DNA of 64,000 nucleotides, from positions 1-64,000 of the forward strand of contig JABDPB010000073.1 of assembly GCA_013042995.1 (NCBI GenBank). Direction: 5' to 3'. Made by a program: the position numbers and the translations under genes. The stretch comes from Ignavibacteriaceae bacterium (GTDB lineage Bacteria; Bacteroidota; Ignavibacteria; Ignavibacteriales; Ignavibacteriaceae). Positions 43,204 through 51,164 of the stretch are shown here, piece after piece. The stretch's first letter is position 1; each line of letters opens with the position of its first letter. The notes below the pieces were generated by a model. It saw nothing but the letters and a program-made list of their open reading frames with translations, searched no databases and was not told the DNA's origin.

Positions 43204-46194
43204 ATGGATATAAAAGGTCAACTAAAAGAACTAAAATTAGAAAACGTATTCGGCTCAAGACTTAAAAAGTTTCAGAAGTTAATGCGTATAAAAATTCGTG
43301 ATATTCTTTTGGTTTCAAGTATCTACGATTACTATCTGTTTGAAGAAGACGGTAGGCTCTATGAACTGATCAGAAGTGAATACCAAAACTTAAACTTAAG
43401 CCAGGCTCCTGAGGTAACGCATGTAACCACAGGTACAGAGGCATTAGATTTATTAAGAAACGAAAATCAATTTGATTTGATTATTACAACCCTACACATA
43501 GAAGATATGCATGTAATTAATTTTGCAAATGAAATAAAAAAAGAAAAAATAAATCTGCCCATTATTTTACTTGCTTACGACAATAAAGAAAGAAAGGAAC
43601 TAACTACACACTATGATACTTCTGTTTTTGAAAGAATATTTATTTGGAGCGGTGACTTTCATTTGTTAATAGGAATTATAAAATACCTTGAAGATAAAAT
43701 GAATGTTGAAAACGATACTCAAAATATTGGGGTGCAGGTAATAATTCTTGTTGAAGATAATATAAAATTTTATTCGTCATATCTTCCCTTAATTTATACT
43801 GAGATTTTTAACCAATCGCAACGCCTCTTACAAGAAGGAATCAACATTACTCATAAATTTCTAAGAATGCGTGCGCGTCCTAAAATTTTATTATGCTCTA
43901 AATATGAGGAAGCCTGGGCTTATTACGAAAAATATGAAAAATACGTACTTGGAATTATTCTCGATAATAACTTTAGACATAACGAAGTAAGGGATTCAGA
44001 AGCAGGATTAAAATTTGCTACTGAAGTAAATAGTCGCCATAAAGATATTCCTATCTTAATTCAAACAAGCGATCAGAATCTTGAAGAAAAAGTGAAGGAA
44101 CTTGGAGTATCATTTCTCTATAAAAATTCACCAAGATTATTGCACCATTTAAGACAGTTTATGTTAGACCACTTTGGTTTTGGTGATTTTGTTTTTCAAA
44201 TGCGCGATGGAGAGGTGGTTGGAAGAGCTTCAAACTTAATGGAGTTTGCAGATCAAATCGGTAAAATTCCTGATGAAAGTCTTGTACATCATGCAGAAAG
44301 AAATCACTTCTCACGATGGCTTAAAGCAAGAACTGAGTTCTATCTCGCACATAAATTAAGACCGCAAAAAGTGAGTGACTATAAAACACCAGATCACTTG
44401 CGTAATGATTTAATAAACGCAGTTTACGATTTTATAGATGATAGACAAAGGGGGGTTATTTCAGAATTCAACAAAGAAACTTTTGATCCTAAAAATAGCT
44501 TTGCAAGAATTGGTGGAGGTTCTCTTGGTGGTAAAGCTCGTGGTTTGGGATTTATCAATTCATTAATTACTAACTATAATGTAAAAGATTTATTTAAAGA
44601 TATTGAAGTATCTGTTCCTTCAGCAATTGTTATTGGTACAGAAATTTTTGATGACTTTATTAGAAATAACAACCTGGAGATGTTTGCACTTCAGGAAAAT
44701 GATGATTTAAAGTTAACTCAAACATTTATTGAGGCACCTTACTTCTCACATGATATAGAGCAGAAGCTTACAGATTTTTTGGAGATAACTAAGGTACCGC
44801 TTGCTGTTAGATCATCTAGTCTGCTTGAAGATTCTCAGTTTCAACCGTTTGCTGGAGTTTATCAAACCTACATGCTTCCAAACAGCAATCCAGATATAAC
44901 TGTACGATTGGAAGAGCTTCTTCAAACTATAAAATGCGTTTACGCTTCAACCTATCATCAAAAAGTAAAAGACTATATGAAAGCGACCTCCTACCGGTTA
45001 GAGGAGGAGAAGATGGCAGTTATTGTTCAACGGCTTGTTGGTTCGAAACATGGTGAAAAGTTCTATCCTGATTTTGCTGGTGTTGGAAAGTCATTCAACT
45101 TTTATCCTGTTCCGCCACAAAAATCCGATGATGGAATTGCTTTAGTGGCTCTTGGTTTGGGAAAAACGGTTGTGGAGGGAGGAAACACAGTAAGGTTCTG
45201 CCCAAGGTTTCCAAAACATCTTCTTCAATTCTTTTCTACAAAAGAAACATTAATGCACGCCCAGCAGGATTTTTATGCACTTGATCTCAAAGGAAAACTT
45301 GATCATCATCCTGATTCAATTAAAGATCCGCTTGTTAAAAAATACGAGTTAACAGTTTCTGAAGAAGATGGAACGCTATACTCAGTTGGTTCAACATATT
45401 CAACTGAAGATGAAGCAGTTTACGATGGTATATCGAGAGATGGAATTAGAGTTGTAACTTTTTCACCAATCTTAAAACACAAAATGTTTCCACTGCCGGA
45501 AATTTTAAATCTTTTGCTCAATCTTGGAACCTGGGGAATGGGCTCGCCTGTTGAAATTGAATTTGCAGTTAATCTTAGTGTCCCAAAAGGTAAGCCAAAA
45601 GAATTTGCAATGCTTCAAATGCGTCCATTGGTTATAAGCCGAGAGCTGGATGAATTAAAAATTGATTTTGATAGAAATGAATTAATTTGCGAAAGCAGGC
45701 AAGTGCTTGGCAACGGTGCAACAGATGACATTTTTGATTTAGTATTTGTAGATATTAACAAATTCGATAGGGGAAAAAGTAAAGTAGTCGCAGGTGAAAT
45801 TGCTCAACTAAACTCTAAGCTATTGAAAGAAAAGAAACCTTATGTTTTAGTTGGAATTGGAAGATGGGGCTCACTCGATCCCTGGCTAGGAATTCCAGTC
45901 ACTTGGGATCAGATATCAGGAGCGGCTGCGATTGTCGAATCCGGCTTTAAAAATTTTGAAGTCGAGCCATCGCAAGGATCACACTTTTTTCAGAATATTA
46001 CCTCTTTTCGCGTTGGTTATTTTACGGTGGATGCATCGAATAAAATAGGTTTTATTGATTGGGATTGGCTTCAATTTCAAAAAGCTGTTAAAGAATTTGA
46101 ATTTACTAAACATCTACAATTTCAAGCTCCTATTTCTGTTAGAATAAACGGGCACAAAAATAAAGGTATAATTATAAAGCCGGGAAATAATTAA
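43204..46194 (+). CDS. Two-receiver/PPDK_N fusion protein, copy 1
   Basis: A 996-residue cytosolic protein. (1) ~33-165, a degenerate receiver: the acidic pair is VSS and the phosphoacceptor site reads T96 (DLIITTLH). (2) ~178-325, a second receiver with acidic pair E184/D185 (LVEDN), phosphoacceptor candidate D254 (GIILD), T288 and K307, and an insert of ~60 residues with RMRARPKILLC between strand 1 and D254. (3) ~330-430, a linker (RNHFSRWLKARTEF, LAHKLRP). (4) ~432-810, the ATP-grasp domain of PEP synthase/pyruvate phosphate dikinase: GGSLGGKARGLGF, LAVRSSSLLEDS, EEKMAVIVQRLVG, VEIEFAVN, LQMRPL. (5) ~811-996, a conserved tail with VGIGRWGSLDPWLGIPVTW and H927 in SQGSHFFQN. The usual phosphohistidine and PEP-binding domains are absent. 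No Shine-Dalgarno precedes the ATG. Calling it PEP synthase would be wrong; a regulatory or phosphotransfer role is inferred. Confidence 0.85.
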   Translation: MDIKGQLKELKLENVFGSRLKKFQKLMRIKIRDILLVSSIYDYYLFEEDGRLYELIRSEYQNLNLSQAPEVTHVTTGTEALDLLRNENQFDLIITTLHIEDMHVINFANEIKKEKINLPIILLAYDNKERKELTTHYDTSVFERIFIWSGDFHLLIGIIKYLEDKMNVENDTQNIGVQVIILVEDNIKFYSSYLPLIYTEIFNQSQRLLQEGINITHKFLRMRARPKILLCSKYEEAWAYYEKYEKYVLGIILDNNFRHNEVRDSEAGLKFATEVNSRHKDIPILIQTSDQNLEEKVKELGVSFLYKNSPRLLHHLRQFMLDHFGFGDFVFQMRDGEVVGRASNLMEFADQIGKIPDESLVHHAERNHFSRWLKARTEFYLAHKLRPQKVSDYKTPDHLRNDLINAVYDFIDDRQRGVISEFNKETFDPKNSFARIGGGSLGGKARGLGFINSLITNYNVKDLFKDIEVSVPSAIVIGTEIFDDFIRNNNLEMFALQENDDLKLTQTFIEAPYFSHDIEQKLTDFLEITKVPLAVRSSSLLEDSQFQPFAGVYQTYMLPNSNPDITVRLEELLQTIKCVYASTYHQKVKDYMKATSYRLEEEKMAVIVQRLVGSKHGEKFYPDFAGVGKSFNFYPVPPQKSDDGIALVALGLGKTVVEGGNTVRFCPRFPKHLLQFFSTKETLMHAQQDFYALDLKGKLDHHPDSIKDPLVKKYELTVSEEDGTLYSVGSTYSTEDEAVYDGISRDGIRVVTFSPILKHKMFPLPEILNLLLNLGTWGMGSPVEIEFAVNLSVPKGKPKEFAMLQMRPLVISRELDELKIDFDRNELICESRQVLGNGATDDIFDLVFVDINKFDRGKSKVVAGEIAQLNSKLLKEKKPYVLVGIGRWGSLDPWLGIPVTWDQISGAAAIVESGFKNFEVEPSQGSHFFQNITSFRVGYFTVDASNKIGFIDWDWLQFQKAVKEFEFTKHLQFQAPISVRINGHKNKGIIIKPGNN

Positions 46195-46277
46195 TAATTC
46201 CTTCCAATTATTTCATCCACTTCTGATGATTTGTAATAATTTCTATTACAAGCTTTTCAGAAAAGTTATTATACCGT

Positions 46278-46316
46278 ATTAATTGCTTAAATATTAGCTT
46301 GCTTAGAGCAATTAAT
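46278..46316 (+). promoter_or_regulatory. Inverted repeat upstream of the second glutamate dehydrogenase gene
   Basis: attaattgct (46278-46287) and agcaattaat (46307-46316) are perfect 10-bp arms separated by 19 nt, ending 37 nt before the gdh start and 25 nt before its Shine-Dalgarno. Candidate operator or leader hairpin. The core aattgctt also occurs near 41568 upstream of gdh copy 1. Confidence 0.4.
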
Positions 46317-46352
46317 AACACTACAAAATACATTCAATAAGAGGAGTTAAAC

Positions 46353-47714
46353 ATGTCTGAATACGTAAAAAGTCTAATGGCAGAAGTAAGGGCCAAGCAT
46401 GCAGCTCAGCCGGAATTTCATCAAGCGGTAGAAGAGGTTGCAGAATCCATTGACATCGTTCTTGATCGTCATCCTGAGTACAGATCCGCAAAAATTCTGG
46501 AAAGAATAATTGAACCTGAAAGGGTAATTATTTTCAGAGTGCCGTGGATTGATGACCAGGGAGAAGTACACATAAACATTGGTTACAGAATTGAAATGAA
46601 CAGTGCCATTGGTCCATACAAAGGCGGTTTAAGATTTCACCCATCCGTTAACCTTGGTATATTAAAATTTCTTGCCTTCGAACAAGTATTTAAAAATTCA
46701 TTAACATCACTTCCAATGGGCGGTGGTAAAGGTGGTTCTGATTTTGATCCTAAAGGAAAAAGTGATTTGAAAATTATGAGATTCTGCCATGCTTTTATGA
46801 GCGAATTGTTCCGGCATATCGGACCCAACACAGATGTACCTGCAGGTGACATAGGCGTTGGCGGAAGAGAAATTGGTTACTTGTTTGGACTTTACAAAAA
46901 ATTAAGAAATGAATTTACAGGAGTACTCACAGGTAAAGGTTTAAATTGGGGCGGCTCACTTATTCGTCCTGAAGCAACGGGTTATGGTGCTGTTTATTTT
47001 GCTGCTGAAATGCTTGGGACAAAAAATGAAACTCTCGAAGGAAAAACCTGTTTAGTTTCAGGCAGCGGTAATGTTGCACAGTACACAACTGAGAAAATTT
47101 TGGATCTCGGCGGTAAAGTTGTTACTCTATCTGATTCTAACGGTTATATTCATGATGAAGAGGGAATTGACAGAGAAAAACTTGCTTATGTAATGGAACT
47201 TAAAAACGTACGCCGTGGAAGAATTAAAGAGTACACTGATAAATATAAAAATGCAGTCTATACCGCAATTGATGCTAATGCGGAGTTCAATCCATTGTGG
47301 AATCACAAAGCTGATTGTGCTTTCCCAAGTGCCACACAAAATGAAATAAATGCAAAAGATGCACAAAACCTTGTTAAGAATGGTGTTTACGTTGTAAGCG
47401 AAGGAGCTAATATGCCAACAACTCCTGATGGTGTTGAAGTGCTTATGGATAAAAAGATTCTTTACGGACCGGGTAAAGCAGCAAATGCAGGTGGTGTTGC
47501 GGTTTCTGGTTTGGAAATGTCACAGAACAGCCAGCGTTTGCCATGGACACGCGAAGAAGTAGATAAAAGGCTGCAATTAATTATGAAGAATATTCATGGC
47601 ACTTGCGTAGAAATGGCAGATAGATTTGGAACACCAGGCAACTATGTAAACGGTGCAAATATAGGCGGCTTCCTGAAAGTTGCTGATTCTATGATTGATC
47701 AGGGTGTTGTTTAG
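46353..47714 (+). CDS. gdhA: NADP-type glutamate dehydrogenase, copy 2
   Basis: A 453-residue hexameric GDH, colinear with copy 1 at the N-terminus, so K90, K114, K126 and D166 fall at the same numbers. The nucleotide fold (SGSGNVAQYTTEKI, TLSDSNG) is nearly the E. coli GdhA form, suggesting NADP preference. Strong RBS (gaggag). A structured element follows in the 222-nt gap to the next receiver/PPDK_N gene. The pair copy 2 plus 47937 repeats the layout of copy 1 plus 43204, so the unit appears duplicated. The copies are clearly diverged, so the duplication is old or the copies have separate origins. Confidence 0.96.
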   Translation: MSEYVKSLMAEVRAKHAAQPEFHQAVEEVAESIDIVLDRHPEYRSAKILERIIEPERVIIFRVPWIDDQGEVHINIGYRIEMNSAIGPYKGGLRFHPSVNLGILKFLAFEQVFKNSLTSLPMGGGKGGSDFDPKGKSDLKIMRFCHAFMSELFRHIGPNTDVPAGDIGVGGREIGYLFGLYKKLRNEFTGVLTGKGLNWGGSLIRPEATGYGAVYFAAEMLGTKNETLEGKTCLVSGSGNVAQYTTEKILDLGGKVVTLSDSNGYIHDEEGIDREKLAYVMELKNVRRGRIKEYTDKYKNAVYTAIDANAEFNPLWNHKADCAFPSATQNEINAKDAQNLVKNGVYVVSEGANMPTTPDGVEVLMDKKILYGPGKAANAGGVAVSGLEMSQNSQRLPWTREEVDKRLQLIMKNIHGTCVEMADRFGTPGNYVNGANIGGFLKVADSMIDQGVV

Positions 47715-47773
47715 TTAATCATTGAAGTTTTGATGACTTAATACTCAAATTTCTGATAAGTCATCAATTATAG

Positions 47774-47833
47774 GCGAAGCGGAGTAAATCCTCCTTGCCT
47801 GTTGAAAGACAGGCTTTCCCGCTTCGCTTTTTT
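47774..47833 (+). terminator. Branched RNA element (three-way junction) with T-run after gdh copy 2
   Basis: An outer stem gcgaagc (47774-47780) pairs with gcttcgc (47821-47827) and is followed by six thymines. Inside are two further hairpins: ggag/ctcc (47781-47784 with 47791-47794) and gcctgt/acaggc (47797-47802 with 47809-47814). A simple terminator needs only one stem, so the branched form is notable. It lies 60 nt after gdh copy 2 and about 100 nt before the receiver/PPDK_N copy 2. Confidence 0.7.
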
Positions 47834-47936
47834 AATAATTGAATAAAAAACCAAGATTTTTGTATATACATCTTGAATTTTATCTCGACTCAATTCTTAA
47901 TATATTTAAAAACAACTTTTAAAGAGAATTTTTTAT

Positions 47937-50933
47937 ATGGATTACATAAAAGAATTCCGCAGTAATCCAGAAGCACAATGGGTTGAACACGGATACGGAA
48001 CTCGCTTTCAGGGTTTTCAAAACCTTATGCGGCTTCGTGTATCCAACATTTTGCTGGTTTCCAGCCTTTACGATCTGTACCTCTTTGAAGAAGACGGCAG
48101 ACTCTATGAGCTTATTCGCAATGAGTACCAGGGATTAAACTTAAGTCATTCACCTGAACTTACAAGAGTTTCCAGCGGCTACGATGCTATAAATCGTGCA
48201 AAGGATGAGGGAAGATTTGATCTCATTATTACCACAATGCACATCGAAGATATGACTGCACTTAATTTTGCCAATCTTGCAAAACAATCTGGGTTGGAAA
48301 TACCTATTGTTTTATTAGGGCACGATAATCGAGAACTAAAATCTTTAATGGTGAATCCTGACAGCGAGCTTTTTGACAAAGTATTTATCTGGACTGGCGA
48401 TTTTAGAATTATAATAGGAATCATAAAATACTTAGAAGACAAAATGAACGTTGAGCACGACAGCAGAATTGTAGGTGTTCAAAACATAATTGTTATTGAA
48501 GATAATATAAGATATTACTCAGCTTTCCTTCCTATTATTTATACTGAAATGTTAAAACAAAGCCAAAGATTAATTTCTGAAGGAATAAATCTATCACATA
48601 AATTTTTAAGAATGCGTGCCCGCCCGAAAATTCTATTGTGCACCAACTATGAAGAGGCATGGCAGCATTTTATAAAATATAAAGAGCTTGTGCTCGGTGT
48701 AATTTCTGATATTGAATTCCCGAGAAATGGGGAACTTGATGATTCTGCCGGAATTAACTTTGCTAAAGCTGTGAATAAATCCATTAGTGATATTCCAATA
48801 CTTCTGACCTCAAACAATTCTGAAAAGAAAGCTGAAGCAAAAGATGCAGGATTTCAATTTGTACTTAAAGATTCTGCTACTCTAATTTTTGAGCTGCAAA
48901 AATTTATGAATAACCATTTCGGATTCGGAGATTTTATTTTCAGAATTCCTGGAGGTGAGGAAGTTGGAAGAGCTAAAGATCTATTAAGTATGGAAGAACA
49001 ATTAAAAGTTGTTCCAAATGAAAGCATAAAATTTCACGCCGTACGCAACCACTTTTCAAATTGGTTTAAAGCAAGAACCGAGTTTTGGCTAGCGCACAAA
49101 TTAAGGCCACGAAAAGTATCCGATTATCCAACTGATGAAGATTTAAGAAAGGATCTTGTTGAATCAATTAACCATTACCGCATGGTAAGGCAGAGGGGAA
49201 TAATTGCAGATTTTCATAAAGATACTTTTGATGCTGACAGCAGCTTTGCAAGAATTGGCGGCGGTTCACTCGGGGGTAAAGCGAGGGGCCTAGGCTTTGT
49301 GAATACACTTATAAATGATTACCAACTTCGCGATCAGTTTGAAGATGTTTTAATTTATGTCCCGCCGGCAGTTATTTTAGGAACCGATGTGTTTGATGAT
49401 TTTTTGGATATGAATAAACTCCGTGAGTTTGCACTAAAGTGCGATGACGATGAAGAAATTACAGAGCGTTTTCTTGAAGCTTCAAAATTTCCCGAAGAAA
49501 TTTTAGGAGAGCTTGCTGCGTTTTTGGACATTATCAAAACACCTCTCGCAGTTCGTTCCTCTAGTCTGCTAGAAGATTCTCAGTATCATCCGTTTGCTGG
49601 TGTCTATCAAACTTACATGATTCCAAACAACAATGCCAATCCTTTAATTAAGCTTAACGATTTACTTACAACTATTAAAAGAGTTTACGCATCTACATTT
49701 TATCAAAATGCAAAAAATTATATAAAGATTACATCATACCGTTCCGAAGAAGAAAAGATGGCGGTGATAATTCAGAAAGTGATTGGTAAAACACATAAAA
49801 ACAGGTTTTACCCTGATTTTTCAGGTGTTGCAAAATCATATAATTTTTATCCTCTACCTCCGCAAAAACCTAACGATGGAATTGTATCAGCAGCACTTGG
49901 TTTAGGTAAGTGGGTAGTTGAAGGAGGTAATTCAGTTAGGTTCTGTCCCAGGTACTCGAAAGATATAATTCAATTTTATTCTGTTAAAGAATCTCTTAAC
50001 AGCAGCCAGCGGGAATTTTTTGCTCTACAACTCGATGAAAAAACCGATTTTGGAAACATCACCTACGATAAGCTTGTAAAAACTCATCCCTTAAATACTG
50101 CTGAAGAAGACGGTTCACTAAATTATGTTGGCTCTACTTATGTCCCTGAAAATGATGCAATTTATGACGGCTTGGGTAGAAAAGGACCGCGTGTGGTTAC
50201 ATTTGGTCCGGTACTTCGAAATAAAATTTTCCCGCTAGCAAATGTATTAGATTTGCTACTTGAAATGGGAACTTGGGGAATGGGAACACCTGTTGAGATT
50301 GAATTTGCTGTAAATTTAACAACGCCGCCGGGAACTAAAAAAGAATTTGGTCTTTTGCAGATGCGACCTCTAGTGGTAAGCCACGAAACCGAAGAACTCC
50401 AGGTAGATAACATTGGACAAGAGAAGCTCATCTGTAAAAGTACTCAGGTTTTAGGCAATGGAGTTATTGATGAAATATATGATGCTGTGGTTGTTGACTA
50501 TAATTTGTTTAATCGTGCGAAAAGCAGAGATGTTGCTGCAGAAGTTGCGTCTTTTAATAAAAAACTATTAAATGAAGGAAAACCTTACTTGTTGGTTGGC
50601 GTTGGCAGATGGGGCTCGCTTGATCCTTGGCTGGGAATTCCGGTAACTTGGGAACAAATTGCGGGTGCAAGAGCAATCATCGAAACATCATTTAAGGATA
50701 TGGCAGTTGAACCCTCTCAAGGCTCACACTTTTTTCAAAATATAACTTCTTTTATGATTGGATATTTTACAATTAATACAGTTCAACAAAATGGTTTTGT
50801 TGATTGGGAGTGGCTGTTAAAACAAAAGCCAATTGAAAGTAAGACTTTTACAAAACATATAAATTTTGAGAACCCCTTAATTGTAAAAATGAACGGACAT
50901 GAAAACAAAGGAATAATATTAAAACCCGCTTGA
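47937..50933 (+). CDS. Two-receiver/PPDK_N fusion protein, copy 2
   Basis: A 998-residue paralogue of the protein at 43204 along its whole length. It keeps the same plan: degenerate first receiver (DLIITTMH), second receiver with IVIEDN, phosphoacceptor candidate D258 (GVISDIEFP) and a lysine in FVLKDS, the RNHFSNWFKARTEFWLAHKLRP linker, ATP-grasp segments (GGSLGGKARGLGF, LAVRSSSLLEDS, VEIEFAVN, LQMRPL) and the VGVGRWGSLDPWLGIPVTW...SQGSHFFQN tail with H931. Its second-receiver site (SDIEFPRNG) looks closer to a canonical receiver than copy 1. It runs into a small zinc-ribbon gene (28 nt) and the third GDH, so these three form an operon. Confidence 0.85.
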   Translation: MDYIKEFRSNPEAQWVEHGYGTRFQGFQNLMRLRVSNILLVSSLYDLYLFEEDGRLYELIRNEYQGLNLSHSPELTRVSSGYDAINRAKDEGRFDLIITTMHIEDMTALNFANLAKQSGLEIPIVLLGHDNRELKSLMVNPDSELFDKVFIWTGDFRIIIGIIKYLEDKMNVEHDSRIVGVQNIIVIEDNIRYYSAFLPIIYTEMLKQSQRLISEGINLSHKFLRMRARPKILLCTNYEEAWQHFIKYKELVLGVISDIEFPRNGELDDSAGINFAKAVNKSISDIPILLTSNNSEKKAEAKDAGFQFVLKDSATLIFELQKFMNNHFGFGDFIFRIPGGEEVGRAKDLLSMEEQLKVVPNESIKFHAVRNHFSNWFKARTEFWLAHKLRPRKVSDYPTDEDLRKDLVESINHYRMVRQRGIIADFHKDTFDADSSFARIGGGSLGGKARGLGFVNTLINDYQLRDQFEDVLIYVPPAVILGTDVFDDFLDMNKLREFALKCDDDEEITERFLEASKFPEEILGELAAFLDIIKTPLAVRSSSLLEDSQYHPFAGVYQTYMIPNNNANPLIKLNDLLTTIKRVYASTFYQNAKNYIKITSYRSEEEKMAVIIQKVIGKTHKNRFYPDFSGVAKSYNFYPLPPQKPNDGIVSAALGLGKWVVEGGNSVRFCPRYSKDIIQFYSVKESLNSSQREFFALQLDEKTDFGNITYDKLVKTHPLNTAEEDGSLNYVGSTYVPENDAIYDGLGRKGPRVVTFGPVLRNKIFPLANVLDLLLEMGTWGMGTPVEIEFAVNLTTPPGTKKEFGLLQMRPLVVSHETEELQVDNIGQEKLICKSTQVLGNGVIDEIYDAVVVDYNLFNRAKSRDVAAEVASFNKKLLNEGKPYLLVGVGRWGSLDPWLGIPVTWEQIAGARAIIETSFKDMAVEPSQGSHFFQNITSFMIGYFTINTVQQNGFVDWEWLLKQKPIESKTFTKHINFENPLIVKMNGHENKGIILKPA

Positions 50934-50961
50934 GCAGCGGATAAACCGGAGTAGTAATTTT

Positions 50962-51162
50962 ATGACTAAAAAATTGCCTGAAAAATCAGGGATACCTGAA
51001 GCCTGCCCGCATTGCGGGACTAAGCTTTCTCCTTGGCAGCAGGTATTACTTGCAACCGACAGGGCATTAGTTTGCAGAGAGTGTTGGTATAGAATCATAT
51101 TGGATGTGAATCCTGAACCGCAAAAAAAAGATTCGGAAAAATTACAGAACAAGGGAAATTGA
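50962..51162 (+). CDS. 66-residue four-cysteine (zinc-ribbon-like) protein
   Basis: A small protein with two CxxC pairs: C15/C18 in ACPHCGT and C38/C41 in VCRECWY, spaced like a zinc ribbon. The tail is lysine-rich. No known family was recognised. It lies 28 nt after the receiver/PPDK_N copy 2 and its stop overlaps the leader of GDH copy 3, two nt before that ATG, so it is part of the same operon. Such ribbons often act as small adaptors or nucleic-acid binders; here a partner role to GDH or to the fusion protein is inferred only from position. Confidence 0.75.
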   Translation: MTKKLPEKSGIPEACPHCGTKLSPWQQVLLATDRALVCRECWYRIILDVNPEPQKKDSEKLQNKGN

Positions 51163-51164
51163 AA

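Noticed and set aside
43204-46194. Annotation as phosphoenolpyruvate synthase
   Set aside because: Only the ATP-grasp domain is present; the phosphohistidine motif and the PEP-binding barrel are missing, and two receiver domains precede it.
47774-47833. tRNA-like cloverleaf outline after GDH2
   Set aside because: Only two inner arms, no TTC-type T-loop, no anticodon loop of seven bases and no CCA-adjacent discriminator; treated as a branched terminator or attenuator.
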